64,000 nucleotides of DNA from Promethearchaeota archaeon (GCA_011365055.1 RDOG01000010.1:62001-126000); one strand, 5' to 3'. Positions 47,643 to 57,533 are shown, counted from the stretch's first letter. Program-made: numbers and translations. Notes: generated by a model from the letters alone, not told the origin.

Positions 47643-48350
47643 TCAAAACAGGAAAAAACCACTGAAATCAATATTAAAAAAGAATTGTGTAGTTCCAAGA
47701 AAGATAAATTTAAATGCAAAATAAAAAAACAAACTACTACAAACGATTAATAAGATTCGATATATTTTATCGTTAATTAATTTTTTTCCGTAATGAACCG
47801 AAAAGGAAATGATATCGTACCATAGAAAATCGCTTGATACATGTCCGAGAAAATATATGAGTGCTCCCAATACACCAAAAAGGAATACATTCAAACTTAT
47901 TATATTACTTAATCCCGCTGTGCCCCACCAAATCAAGAAAAAAGGATTCGAAACACTCAAAATGATCCCTTGAATTATGGGGTGCTTTAATTTTGTTGTA
48001 TCAAATTCAGATACCTCAAGTTGTTTTTCTAACGAATATTCATTAATATTTTTAATATTTACATAACCTAGGTAAAATAATATTACTCCTCCTATTGTAC
48101 AAAAAATGAAATATACTGTTGGGATTGATAATACTGTTGCTAAGTTATAAAATATTGCAATGATGACAATTATTTCTAATATTGAATGACCTAAAATAAA
48201 TAAAAATCCTGTAAATTTTCCATATTTTGGAGTTGTTTCTATAACTGCTACTAAAACAGGTCCTGGGGATAATGCACCACTAAAACCAAAGATAAAAGCA
48301 GCGATAAATATTTGAAATAACATCTTGAATAAACAAATAAATAAAAACAT
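47643..48350 (-). CDS. LysE/RhtB-family exporter
   Basis: 235 residues with about six transmembrane helices. The N-terminal family motif FGFSGALSPGPVLVAVIETTPKYG is typical of LysE-type amino-acid exporters. ATG 48323 (MLFQIFIAAF) is an equally good start, and the longer start at 48350 is kept only as the open frame. It converges on the amidohydrolase gene and is divergent from DUF362. The substrate is unknown. Confidence 0.88.
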   Translation of the reverse strand: MFLFICLFKMLFQIFIAAFIFGFSGALSPGPVLVAVIETTPKYGKFTGFLFILGHSILEIIVIIAIFYNLATVLSIPTVYFIFCTIGGVILFYLGYVNIKNINEYSLEKQLEVSEFDTTKLKHPIIQGIILSVSNPFFLIWWGTAGLSNIISLNVFLFGVLGALIYFLGHVSSDFLWYDIISFSVHYGKKLINDKIYRILLIVCSSLFFYFAFKFIFLGTTQFFFNIDFSGFFLF

Positions 48351-48409
48351 AAATAGTTTCTTTTTATTTATTAAAAAGAGAATATCAATTATGATATGGT
48401 TGTATTAGA

Positions 48410-49546
48410 TTGGTAGTTGGGATATTAAGATCGACCGATAAAAATATTAAAGAAAATCTGACTAAATTATTAGACTTGCTTAATTATTACCCAAAAAAGA
48501 AAAAAGCTTTTATTAAACCAAATATCGTTGACGCTTTATCACCTAGGTCTGCAGTAATAGTTGATCCAAAAGTTGTTAAATCTTTATATGAGTGTCTAAA
48601 AGAACGTGGTATCAAGGAAATTGTCATAGGAGAGGGTACAGGATTTTTTACAAAACCTGAGCATTTTGCTAAAGTCATCAAAGCGACTAAATATGATAAA
48701 ATAGAAAAAGAATTCGGAATCAAGGTATTAAATTTGGAACAAGAAGAAAGAATTAAAGTGCCTTGGAAATATGGTGAATTAAAACTACCTAAAATTATTT
48801 TCGATGAAGAATTCGAATATATAAACTTACCGAAGATGAAAACCCATACTTTAACCACCGTTACATTGGCATTAAAAAACCAAAAAGGATTACTTGACTT
48901 AGGATCGAAGAGAAAATTTCATAAAGAAAATCTTCACGATATGATCCTTGAGCTAGGAAAGTTAGTAAAACCCGATCTGGTAATTTTAGACGCTATAACA
49001 GCATTAGAGGGTTCTGGTCCAACTGAAAATCCTCAAACACTTGTAAAAAAAATGAATCTTATACTAGGTGCAGTGGGTGAAAATGCTAATTTTGAGATGG
49101 ATAATGTTGCTGCAAAAATAATGGGTTTTAATCCTCAAAAAATAAAACATATAGTACCTGTTAACTATCAATTAGTAGGATTACCAATTGATGAAGTCAA
49201 ATCAGAATTTATAAAACCGAAAAAGATGGTTGAATACGGTAATTTAATCCATCATATGAATGAGAAAACTTGCACGCTTTGCCAAATTGCTTTAAGCCAA
49301 ACTTTAAGAAAAATAAATTTCAAAGAAGAACTTAGATTAAAATTTGAAAAAATTCGAGATAAATATCCTCGAATAGATGTTATTCAAGGCGGGGGCTGGG
49401 AATCATTACCTGAAGGATGCGTTAAAGAATTTTGTTTAGGTAATTGTACTAAAGAATTTGCTGATCGATACGGTTTAATTTTTTGTAAAGGTTGTCCCCC
49501 TCATTATAATGAAATAATTAATTTTATGCTTGAAGAGGAAAACTGA
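48410..49546 (+). CDS. DUF362 domain protein
   Basis: 378 residues. The DUF362 core is recognisable (KKAFIKPNIVDALSPRSA, VIGEGTGFF, INLPKMKTHTLTTVTLALKN, GLLDLGSKRKFH). Cysteines near the end (CTLC, CVKEFCLGNC, FCKGCPPH) suggest an Fe-S or zinc site. The family is often annotated as Fe-S or tRNA-associated, but its reaction is unknown. The start is TTG 48410. It leads a tight run with the longin-like membrane protein (1-nt gap) and the LMW phosphatase. Confidence 0.82.
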   Translation: MVVGILRSTDKNIKENLTKLLDLLNYYPKKKKAFIKPNIVDALSPRSAVIVDPKVVKSLYECLKERGIKEIVIGEGTGFFTKPEHFAKVIKATKYDKIEKEFGIKVLNLEQEERIKVPWKYGELKLPKIIFDEEFEYINLPKMKTHTLTTVTLALKNQKGLLDLGSKRKFHKENLHDMILELGKLVKPDLVILDAITALEGSGPTENPQTLVKKMNLILGAVGENANFEMDNVAAKIMGFNPQKIKHIVPVNYQLVGLPIDEVKSEFIKPKKMVEYGNLIHHMNEKTCTLCQIALSQTLRKINFKEELRLKFEKIRDKYPRIDVIQGGGWESLPEGCVKEFCLGNCTKEFADRYGLIFCKGCPPHYNEIINFMLEEEN

Positions 49547-49547
49547 G

Positions 49548-50423
49548 TTGCTTCATCGATTATATATTATTATGGAAAATGGTACTGCCGTATTTGAGAA
49601 AATTTGGTTTCAGATTAAAAATACTGAAACTCAACTTCTTTCAGGTTTTCTAACTGCATTAACATCATTTGCAATCGAATCTTTAGGTAGTGGAGGATTG
49701 CAATCATTACAATTAGCTAATAACGAACGTCTTGCATTTTACACTCACGAACATAATTTTTTAACAGTGATAATTGCAGATGATCGAGATAATCAAGCGT
49801 TATTAAATAAAATAATGGTGGAAATTGCAAATTCTTTTTATTTTAAATATAAAGAATACTTCAATAAAGCAAATTTATTAAGTAAAACAAAAGATTTTGA
49901 AAATGTAGTTGAAAATATAATAAAAAATAAGGTTTCAAACCGAAATATAAAGAAATTAATTTACGGAACTATTTTAAGTTTTATCATTTTGGCATCTACC
50001 TTTGTCTTAACTCTTTTTGGAATTCTAAATTGGAGTGATTACTTTCAACTTGCTGAAACATTAGATCTTTATTCATTAGGTGAACATTTTGCTGTTCTAT
50101 CAATGTATATCACAACTTTATTTTTTATTCCTTCAATAATAACAGGATATATTTCAGGAAATAGAAAATGGGGTGTAATATCAGCATCCTCTCTTATGAT
50201 CATTTCTTTTATTCTCATTTTATTATTGCCATATTTAAGACCTTTTTATTTAACTGTTAGACATTTCGATATTACTCCTTGGATAATTTCATTTTCACCG
50301 TTAATTTTCGGTATCACAGTAATAATGGGATATATTGGTGCATGGATAAAGGAACGTACAAAACTATATCAATTAGATCCAGACCGAATTATAATAAATC
50401 AAAGAAAAAGAGATAAAAAATAA
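49548..50423 (+). CDS. longin-like domain fused to a four-helix membrane domain
   Basis: About 292 residues. Residues 1-105 follow the beta-beta-alpha-beta-beta-alpha order of longin/roadblock-type folds: LHRLYIIMENGTAVFEKIWF, QLLSGFLTALTSFAIESLG, LAFYTHEHNFLTVIIADD, then a helix. Residues 145-280 hold four hydrophobic segments. The C-terminus is basic. TTG 49548 follows SD AGAGGA and keeps the first beta-strand; ATG 49572 would cut it. A membrane-anchored longin domain next to GTPase genes suggests a GTPase scaffold or trafficking-like role, which is inference. TAA overlaps the ATG of the next gene. Confidence 0.72.
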   Translation: MLHRLYIIMENGTAVFEKIWFQIKNTETQLLSGFLTALTSFAIESLGSGGLQSLQLANNERLAFYTHEHNFLTVIIADDRDNQALLNKIMVEIANSFYFKYKEYFNKANLLSKTKDFENVVENIIKNKVSNRNIKKLIYGTILSFIILASTFVLTLFGILNWSDYFQLAETLDLYSLGEHFAVLSMYITTLFFIPSIITGYISGNRKWGVISASSLMIISFILILLLPYLRPFYLTVRHFDITPWIISFSPLIFGITVIMGYIGAWIKERTKLYQLDPDRIIINQRKRDKK

Positions 50424-50935
50424 TGAATAAAGAAGAATTTTTAGAAAATTTAAAGAAAAAAGATCAAATTCGCATACTATTTATCTGTTCAGGAAATATT
50501 ATGAGAAGTGCTTATGCAGAAATGATTTTTGAAAAAATGTTGTTTGATAAATTTGGAAAAACCAAAATAATTTCAGAATCTGGAGCTGTAGAATACGTTA
50601 ATGATTCAATTGCCTATCAAACCAAGAAAATATTAATGGAACAAGGTGTTTCTAAGAATCGAATAAATCAATTTCATCCAAGACATATCAATTATTATCC
50701 TGAAGCATTTCAAAATGCTGACTTAATTTTGGTTATGACTCGGAACCACCTTTACGAGCTACAAGATGAAATATATAAGGATAAAACATTCTTGCTTACA
50801 GATTTTGCTTTTGGAGAACAAATAGACATCGCTGATCCTTTTTTTGATGGTAATATTAACCAAAGTTTCGCCGAAGTAAAGGAAGGGCTTGAGGAAATCA
50901 TTCGAATATTTAAAAAAAGAGGAATTTTGTCGTAA
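50423..50935 (+). CDS. low-molecular-weight protein tyrosine phosphatase-like
   Basis: 170 residues. The P-loop C-x5-R-S is CSGNIMRSA near residue 22, and the catalytic acid loop is ADPFFDG near residue 137. The fold and length fit LMW-PTP/arsenate-reductase-like enzymes. The lack of further conserved cysteines favours phosphatase over arsenate reductase. Its ATG overlaps the stop of the longin-like gene, so both are made together. Confidence 0.87.
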   Translation: MNKEEFLENLKKKDQIRILFICSGNIMRSAYAEMIFEKMLFDKFGKTKIISESGAVEYVNDSIAYQTKKILMEQGVSKNRINQFHPRHINYYPEAFQNADLILVMTRNHLYELQDEIYKDKTFLLTDFAFGEQIDIADPFFDGNINQSFAEVKEGLEEIIRIFKKRGILS

Positions 50936-50999
50936 ACGCATTATTTTTAAGGTATTTTAACTTTAATTATTTTCAAAGAATAAATAGAGGAATGATATA

Positions 51000-51227
51000 T
51001 TGGTTAAAACACTTGAAAAATGTATTAAATTTGAAGATGTTATTAAAAAATTCAAATTTCCTTTGACCGGAAGTCAAGAATTTGAATTTCAAGAATGGAA
51101 AAAATTAGCTATAAAAATGATTGAGCAATATAATCAAAATTCTAACCAATTTATAAATTATTTAGAAAAAAATCCACCAATGTTGAGTGAAGCATTTTCT
51201 ATTCTTAACTCATGTGAAAAACTTTAA
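51000..51227 (+). CDS. small hypothetical protein, 75 residues
   Basis: Starts at TTG 51000 with SD AGAGGA about 9 nt upstream. Soluble, helical and charged (FEFQEWKKLAIKMIEQYNQN). No family was recognised. Its last codons overlap the convergent longin-like gene by 4 nt. The good SD supports translation. Confidence 0.6.
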   Translation: MVKTLEKCIKFEDVIKKFKFPLTGSQEFEFQEWKKLAIKMIEQYNQNSNQFINYLEKNPPMLSEAFSILNSCEKL

Positions 51228-52108
51228 AAATGTATGTATTCCGAAAAAGATTCAAACACGATGTCTATTGCATCTTTAAAATAATCAAGACAACCATCAA
51301 ATCTTGGTAATAGACATCCAATATGCTGCTTTTCAAATTTTTCCAAGAACTCTTTTAGTAGTCTTTTTGCCTCTTTTGATTCTTTATTAATCAATGCTAC
51401 TCCGATTAAATTCCAACCAATTCTTTCTGGATCCTCAGGTGCTAAATTTACTTTACCATATTCAAAAATTAGTTCTTTGTCTGTCACGTCGATAGAATCA
51501 AGTTTCGTACCTTTTGTTATCTCCTTGATAAGATGGCTAATTGCATTGAGAGCACTCGTAATCATTGAAGAATCACCAACTGGAATGGCTTCTAAATTAT
51601 ATGAAAATAAAGCTCGTCCATCAGGGTACATGACAAATATGTTATATATTCTCAATCTTTCTAGGTCGTCTTCAACGGCTTCTTCAATAATAGTCTTAAT
51701 TTTTCGCTTTTTCTTACAAGATAAATGCTTGATAATCATTCCTATTAAATGATTTTTATTTTTATTTGCTGTATCTAACCCTAATCCATTGCAAATATCT
51801 CGCAACTCAAATACTTCCCATAAGATATTTGCCATTTCATCTAATCCAATGGTTGATTCATATAGCAATTTATCTGCAAGACTTTCTTTTGATTCATCCA
51901 CTTTATAGGAAAGATTTGAAAGATCCACGAGATAAAATAATTTATCTTTTCTAGTAAAACTTGAAAATAATAGGTCATCAAACGTTTCAAATTCTAACTT
52001 GGAACTATTTTTTATTGTTGTTTTTTGAATTTGTGTGGTTTCAATGTATTCAGAATTTTTAATTTCCGTTTTTTTATCAATTTTTTTTGCTTTTTTTCCT
52101 TTAGACAC
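51224..52108 (-). CDS. SAP-like plus longin-like domain protein
   Basis: 294 residues. A Lys-rich disordered N-terminus (1-50) is followed by a helical region containing LRDICNGLGLDTANKNKNHLI, close to the SAP/HeH pattern (LkdickeLGLdtsGkk). From about residue 150 a longin/roadblock-like domain follows: RIYNIFVMYPDGRALFSYNL, SSMITSALNAISHLIKEIT, KELIFEYGK, NLIGVALINKES, KRLLKEFLEKFEKQ. Domain calls rest on secondary-structure pattern. Such proteins in Asgards are thought to work with small GTPases. It is the second longin-like protein within 3 kb. Confidence 0.65.
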   Translation of the reverse strand: MSKGKKAKKIDKKTEIKNSEYIETTQIQKTTIKNSSKLEFETFDDLLFSSFTRKDKLFYLVDLSNLSYKVDESKESLADKLLYESTIGLDEMANILWEVFELRDICNGLGLDTANKNKNHLIGMIIKHLSCKKKRKIKTIIEEAVEDDLERLRIYNIFVMYPDGRALFSYNLEAIPVGDSSMITSALNAISHLIKEITKGTKLDSIDVTDKELIFEYGKVNLAPEDPERIGWNLIGVALINKESKEAKRLLKEFLEKFEKQHIGCLLPRFDGCLDYFKDAIDIVFESFSEYIHF

Positions 52109-52141
52109 TAATTGAACCTTCTTATTTTCATACTTAAAATA

Positions 52142-53404
52142 TTATAATCCCATGCTCTTGTAAATTTCTCGTTGTAATAAAAATTTTAATATTTGAACGG
52201 TTCCGGCTGATATTTGTGAAATTTTTGAATCCCTCATGTACTGTTCAACTGGAAAATCTTTTGTATATCCAATTCCTCCACATATTTGTACTGCATCAAG
52301 GACTATTTCCATATTAAAATTAGCTGCTAATATTTTAGCTGCCGATACTTCTTTAGTAGCGTTTAATCCTGCATCTAACATCCTTGCAGCCCGTAAGATC
52401 ATCAATCTCATTGCCTCAATTTTAGCATACATATCGCTAATCTTGAAATTTATGCCTTCAAAATCTCTCAATCGCTTGCCAAATTGTTTTCTAAGATTTG
52501 CATATTTTGTTGCCACTTCAAATGCTGATCTAGCAATGCCAATATATTGAGATGCTGCAAAACAACGCTCCCCGTCCAACCCCGTCATCATAATTTGGAC
52601 ACCTTTATTTTCCATTTCGGGTCCTCCGACCAATTCATCAGCATTGGCTTCATAATTTTCAAATTTTAAGTGGGAATTAATACTACCATAACGACCACAC
52701 AAATCATAATCTCTAATTCGTTTGAAACCTGGCCTCGAAGTATCTATAATAAAAGCACTAATTCCTTGATGTTTTTTTGGAGCATTAGGATTTGTTAAAG
52801 CATATAATAACAGATAATTTGCACGACTACCGTTGGTAATAAAACGTTTTTCTCCATTAATAATATATTTATCTCCTTTTTTAATAGCTACAGTATTCAT
52901 ACCTCCTACTGCATCAGAACCTGCCGTAGGCTCAGTTATTGCGATTCCACCTAGTTTCTCTCCATTCATAATGGGTGTAAGAAACTTTTTTTGCTGGTTA
53001 CTTGTTCCATAATGAATTATAGGTGCTGCATATAAATTTGCAGAAGCACCATATGTTACAACAACTGCTGAATTAATTGCTGCAAGCTCTTCGCCAAAAA
53101 TTGTACGATATACAAATCCCTTACCTTGCCCTCCTAATTCTTTCGGAAAAGCCAATTTTAATAATCCTTTCTTCCCTAATCTCCGATAAGCTTCAAGACA
53201 TAATTCAAATGCTTTATTAAGATTTCCAGCTTTTTCAATTTGAGGTGCTAAAGGTAATATCTCTTCTCTTGCAAATTGTCTTATTTCTTTTCTAAATTTA
53301 TTTTCTTCATCAGTATAAGAGAATGAAGTTCCTTCAAAAAATGATTCACCAAATTCCAATTTTAAATCTTCAAACTTCACGATTTCATCCGACAATTCAA
53401 CCAC
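52142..53404 (-). CDS. acyl-CoA dehydrogenase
   Basis: 420-residue FAD enzyme oxidising acyl-CoA to enoyl-CoA. Signatures: FAREEILPLAPQIEK, LGGQGKGFVYRTIFGEELA, GIAITEPTAGSDAVGG (FAD and substrate loop), INGEKRFITNG, RKQFGKRLRDFEGINF and the C-terminal QICGGIGYTKDFPVEQYMRDSKI. A catalytic Glu residue is not assigned with certainty. No electron-transfer flavoprotein genes are near. Confidence 0.95.
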   Translation of the reverse strand: MVELSDEIVKFEDLKLEFGESFFEGTSFSYTDEENKFRKEIRQFAREEILPLAPQIEKAGNLNKAFELCLEAYRRLGKKGLLKLAFPKELGGQGKGFVYRTIFGEELAAINSAVVVTYGASANLYAAPIIHYGTSNQQKKFLTPIMNGEKLGGIAITEPTAGSDAVGGMNTVAIKKGDKYIINGEKRFITNGSRANYLLLYALTNPNAPKKHQGISAFIIDTSRPGFKRIRDYDLCGRYGSINSHLKFENYEANADELVGGPEMENKGVQIMMTGLDGERCFAASQYIGIARSAFEVATKYANLRKQFGKRLRDFEGINFKISDMYAKIEAMRLMILRAARMLDAGLNATKEVSAAKILAANFNMEIVLDAVQICGGIGYTKDFPVEQYMRDSKISQISAGTVQILKFLLQREIYKSMGL

Positions 53405-53595
53405 ACTTTAAAAAATTGATTTTTTAATTCTTACTATTCATTTTATTTAAATAATTGTTTCGTAAAAAAAATAAAAAATAGAGTAATTCAATTTATTTAA
53501 TTGAAATTGAATCGATTAAAAATATGAAGGACAAGTAAAAAAGAAAAAAATAAGAATAAAAAGGAAAATTTTTTAAATTTTTTTCATTAGATCAT

Positions 53596-54129
53596 TTAAT
53601 ATTTTCTTCTTCCGCCGCCGCCGCCGCCGCCTCGTCTATCTCGAGGATTTCTTCTTCTATAACCTCCACCATAATCTCTATCTCCGCCGCCGGATGGACC
53701 TCTATATCCGCCTCCGCCGCCTCCTCTTTGAAAACTTCTTCGTGGAGCTTGATATACTTTTTCAGAAAGATTATTTTCTGTATTTATTTCGGAAATTTCT
53801 TCTTCTGAATCTTCTAATTCACCATATTTACCTAAATTTAAACGAAGCGACCCCCTAAAAATTGATGTATAACTGTTTTTAATCATATAAGATTTTCCAA
53901 TTTCAACACGATCAATTGTATCATCCCAGAGAGTTAATAAGATTGAGCCGGTTTCATCTCCTACTAGTGCTTCTGTTACTTTATGATTAGCACCATCATT
54001 TTTTGATGCAACTTCTCTAATTTCGTTTAAACTTTCACATTTTACTTTTAAATTCATTCTCCGCATCCTAGGACCTAAATCCGATACGACTGAGAATTCT
54101 AATGGTTTATCTAATTGTTCTTCATCCAT
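53596..54129 (-). CDS. SOSS-B/RPA-like single-stranded DNA-binding protein with RGG tail
   Basis: 177 residues. One OB-fold covers residues 15-110. It shows MRRMNLKVKCE, then NHKVTEALVGDETGSILLTLWDD, then YTSIFRGSLRLNLGKYGEL, close to eukaryotic SOSS-B and archaeal RPA-like SSBs. An acidic linker (LEDSEEEISE) precedes a Gly/Arg-rich tail (from about 130: RRSFQRGGGGGGYRGPSG and on to RGGGGGGGRRKY). The tail may bind nucleic acid or promote condensate-like assembly. It is a single gene. Confidence 0.9.
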   Translation of the reverse strand: MDEEQLDKPLEFSVVSDLGPRMRRMNLKVKCESLNEIREVASKNDGANHKVTEALVGDETGSILLTLWDDTIDRVEIGKSYMIKNSYTSIFRGSLRLNLGKYGELEDSEEEISEINTENNLSEKVYQAPRRSFQRGGGGGGYRGPSGGGDRDYGGGYRRRNPRDRRGGGGGGGRRKY

Positions 54130-54556
54130 TTTTACTACATCTCATGTAAAATATATATTTTTTAAATTTTGTTTAGCTCTTTTTTCATTTTTATGTGATT
54201 ACTCACTCTCTTAGACTAAAATTCAAAAATAAATTAAATATTCTATATTTATCTCATTGAAATTTTGATCTAATTGATATTTACATCAAATTTTTATTTT
54301 TAAATTTTACTTAAAAATAAAGTATTCCAAAGTTGCTTTACAACGATTAGAAGTATAATATAACAAAATTATGGAATTTATAAACTATATTTTTGGTTTT
54401 TCTTTCTGAAAATTGCTAGTAGTACTTTAATATCTTTTTTTATACACAGTTTTTAATTTTATTTTCAAATTTTTATTTTAATTGAGTTTTCTATCTTTAA
54501 ATACATATATTTTTTAAATTTTCAATAATATAATTTATCATTCAAAAAAATCAAAA
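54130..54556. other. 427-bp AT-rich divergent gap
   Basis: Lies between the SSB gene and the flavoprotein gene. A/T runs and TATA-like stretches are present (for example AAATACATATATTTTTTAAA near 54499) but no ORF or structured RNA was recognised. Probably the two promoters. Confidence 0.45.
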
Positions 54557-55147
54557 GTGGAGTGTGAAGATTTGAAAGTTTTAGCTCTTAATTCGAGCCC
54601 TCGGCCTAATGGAAATACATCTCAACTAATTGAAATTGTATTCAATGCCATTAAAGAAGATTTACAAACAGTTGAAACTGAATCAATTCAATTAAATGAT
54701 AAAATAATAAATTCTTGTAAAGGTTGTTTTATATGTAGTAAGCAGAAAGATGGAAAATGCATTCAAAATGACGATCTCAATCCAATCATTGAAAAAATGA
54801 GAAATGCAGATTGCATATTATTCGGCTCTCCTGTTTATTGGGGTGCGATTACTGGAAAAATGAAATGCTTGCTTGAAAGAACTGGAATGGTTGCCATGTT
54901 CAATAAACATTTTTTAAAACGAAAAATCGGAGCTCCAATTATTGCAGTCAGGAGACAAGGAGCACTTCCATCATTTTCAACAATAACATATTTTATCCAT
55001 GGAATGCAAATGCTAATGACTGGTGCAAGTTATTGGAATTTGGGGATCGGATTAGCACCTGGTGATGTGCAAAAAGATTCAGAGGGGATGGAAAATATGA
55101 AAAATCTTGGAAAAAACATTGCTTGGCTCTTAGAAAAAATAAAATAA
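54557..55147 (+). CDS. NADPH-dependent FMN reductase / iron-sulfur flavoprotein-like
   Basis: 196 residues. The flavodoxin-like FMN-binding start is VLALNSSPRPNGNTSQLI. A compact Cys cluster CKGCFICSKQKDGKC is as in iron-sulfur flavoproteins, and FGSPVYWGAITGKMKCLLER is the second flavin loop. Probable redox or O2-detoxification role. GTG 54557 and TTG 54572 are both possible starts. Followed 33 nt later by a nitroreductase gene. Confidence 0.88.
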   Translation: MECEDLKVLALNSSPRPNGNTSQLIEIVFNAIKEDLQTVETESIQLNDKIINSCKGCFICSKQKDGKCIQNDDLNPIIEKMRNADCILFGSPVYWGAITGKMKCLLERTGMVAMFNKHFLKRKIGAPIIAVRRQGALPSFSTITYFIHGMQMLMTGASYWNLGIGLAPGDVQKDSEGMENMKNLGKNIAWLLEKIK

Positions 55148-55180
55148 AATTTTAAATCTTACTCTTTTTCTTTATAATTT

Positions 55181-55807
55181 ATGGAAGTCCTTAACTCAAT
55201 TTTAAACCGGAGAAGCGTAAGAAAATTTAAGCAAGATCCAATAAAGAAAGATGATTTGATAAAGATTATTGAAGCAGCTCGTTGGGCGCCTAGTGCAACA
55301 AATAGGCAAGTTTGCAGGTTTGTTGTAATTGATAATGAGGAATTATTAAAAAAAATCGCTTCAGAAACCAAAATAGTATTTTTCAAGCAAAGACATGCGG
55401 CTCAGTGTCCCGCTATGATTGTCGTCTGTTGTAAAGGTGACTCTTGGATTGAAGAAATTGGAGCCGCAATCCAAAACATGTTGCTCACAGCTAATTCTTT
55501 AGAAATTGGATCTTGTTGGATTGGAGCTTTTAGTAGATCATTAGTTCGTGAATTATTAAAAATACCCCAAAATTATAAAATCTATGCATTAATTTTACTT
55601 GGGTATCCTGATGAAACTCCCGACGTGCCTCCTCGATTAAGCTTAGGTGAGATTTGCTATTTAAATGAATGGAAAAAACCAATTGTTAAACCAGATAAAA
55701 CCCTTCTTCCTTTATCTGGGGTAGGAAGTCTCGTTCTCAGAAGATTATCAAATAGAGGTGAACGAGATTTAAAATCTTCGCCATTAAAAATTGAAAAAGA
55801 AAAGTGA
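55181..55807 (+). CDS. nitroreductase-family flavoprotein
   Basis: 208 residues. The FMN-binding N-terminus is LNRRSVRKFKQDPI with AARWAPSATNRQ, and AIQNMLLTANSLEIGSCWIGAF is the second signature. The C-terminal tail (LLPLSGVGSLVLRRLSNRG) is an extra. The electron acceptor is unknown. Likely an operon with the preceding flavoprotein. Confidence 0.9.
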   Translation: MEVLNSILNRRSVRKFKQDPIKKDDLIKIIEAARWAPSATNRQVCRFVVIDNEELLKKIASETKIVFFKQRHAAQCPAMIVVCCKGDSWIEEIGAAIQNMLLTANSLEIGSCWIGAFSRSLVRELLKIPQNYKIYALILLGYPDETPDVPPRLSLGEICYLNEWKKPIVKPDKTLLPLSGVGSLVLRRLSNRGERDLKSSPLKIEKEK

Positions 55808-56042
55808 ATTTTGGAACTCCCATAATTTCATCAAAAATTGATAATACCACTTTAATTGCATCTTTTAGATTTTTTTTTTTTTGCTAGAATAACATTTAAT
55901 ATAATAATTAGCTCTAAAAATATCTGAAGATATTTTAAATCTTTTTTTTTATGAATTCCTTCAAAAAAGATCATTACATTTTTATTTATCCTTTCAATTC
56001 TACCTTCCAGATTAAATTCAAGATATATTTTGAGGTAAAAAT

Positions 56043-57533
56043 ATGGGTACGGATTGGGATTATTATTTTGCTATTCCTCTAAAAAAATTAGATGAATTAA
56101 AAAGAAAGGCTCTTGAAACGTGGTTTGATATTCATAATGTAATACAAGATAAGTTATTATTGCCAAATGCGGTGTGCCTTAGTTTCTGGCATGTGGAGGA
56201 AGGTGAAATTGCACCCGTGGATGATATGAATAAGCATTATTTAATGAAAGATACTTTTAATCAGATATTAGCTCTAAAAAAAGATTTAGAATTACAAAAT
56301 GAACCCTTATTCTATGTTGGAATTGAAGGGGAATTAGATCCACAAATAATTGTAACGTTAGGTTTGCTTTATCCATTAAAAAAAGGGATTAAAAAACAAA
56401 TCCTCCTAAATGCAATCGAAAGTATTCCTATATCGAAGAAACAATTGCCAACTAGTCCCCTAAAAGGAGAGCAAGTTGGGTTAGAAATAAATTTAACTCC
56501 CCTAATGCTAATTGGAACGATTGGGCTTTATTGGGGTCATTTGGAACCTCTTTATGAACATGTGGAAATTAAAGAAGGGAATTATATAGGTGCTTTCTAT
56601 GTTACATCAACAGGAATCCTTGCGGAGGATTTTGTACAAAAGCTGGACGAGATTTGGGCGCTAATAGAAGAAGTGATAGGTAAAATTGGGGAAAACTGGT
56701 CAAAACGGAAGATCATACCAGTACGATGGCTTTCGTCCAAATTTAATGGAATGCTTCCCTATCACGGTCCATTATTACTGAATATTCGAAAAAATGTCAA
56801 CGGCTTACGGCAACTTGACTTGGAAAAAGAACTTCCCCTTTATGAGGGTGACCGTTCAACAATAAATGAAATTGAACAAAGTCTTGGAATAATTCTCCAA
56901 CGCCAGACGACTCCTCCACACAAGAATTGGAACTATGGGTACATGATAGAGGGAGATCGAGTAATAGGGTTAGGATTGAATCATTGTGGGCTTACTGAAT
57001 TACCTAAGGCAATACAGCATCTTAGCGCGTTAGAAATCTTGGATTTATCTTGGAATGAAATTGCAGAAATACCAACTTGGATTAGTAAGCTTAGATCATT
57101 AAAAACAATCTATTTAGTAAAAAATAGATTAAAATCACTTCCCAAAGATTTCAACCTTCTAGTTAACTTGGAAACTCTTTGGCTTCAATCAAATCAAATT
57201 AAAAAAATTCCTTCTTCTATTCTTCAATTACCTTCATTAAAAACACTATCTTTATCAAATAATTTATTAATCTCATTACCTGAAACTCTTCAAGGTTTAG
57301 TATCCTTGGAAACTTTAGATTTATGGAAAAATAGAATTCAGAAAATTCCCCCAATTCTTGGAAATTTAAAAAAACTAAGAATCTTGAAGTTAAATGATAA
57401 TCCCATAAATATTCTCCCAGATTCACTCGAGAATCTTAGTAACTTAGAAGAGCTTGATATTTTCGGATGTCATATTAAACAAAATCCCCTCTGGATAAGC
57501 AAACTACCTAAATTAAAGAAATTTAGGCGTTAA
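56043..57533 (+). CDS. leucine-rich repeat protein with an N-terminal unknown domain
   Basis: 496 residues. Residues 1-300 are a soluble domain not recognised, with conserved-looking WGHLEPLYEHV and YHGPLLLNIRKN. From about 305 at least seven LRRs of 23 residues follow, of the type LxxLxxLxLxxNxIxxIPxxI (for example LEILDLSWNEIAEIPTWI, LKTIYLVKNRLKSLPKDF). This is close to plant-type intracellular Ras-group LRRs. Probably a protein-interaction scaffold. It has no signal peptide. It converges on the TPR gene. Confidence 0.85.
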   Translation: MGTDWDYYFAIPLKKLDELKRKALETWFDIHNVIQDKLLLPNAVCLSFWHVEEGEIAPVDDMNKHYLMKDTFNQILALKKDLELQNEPLFYVGIEGELDPQIIVTLGLLYPLKKGIKKQILLNAIESIPISKKQLPTSPLKGEQVGLEINLTPLMLIGTIGLYWGHLEPLYEHVEIKEGNYIGAFYVTSTGILAEDFVQKLDEIWALIEEVIGKIGENWSKRKIIPVRWLSSKFNGMLPYHGPLLLNIRKNVNGLRQLDLEKELPLYEGDRSTINEIEQSLGIILQRQTTPPHKNWNYGYMIEGDRVIGLGLNHCGLTELPKAIQHLSALEILDLSWNEIAEIPTWISKLRSLKTIYLVKNRLKSLPKDFNLLVNLETLWLQSNQIKKIPSSILQLPSLKTLSLSNNLLISLPETLQGLVSLETLDLWKNRIQKIPPILGNLKKLRILKLNDNPINILPDSLENLSNLEELDIFGCHIKQNPLWISKLPKLKKFRR

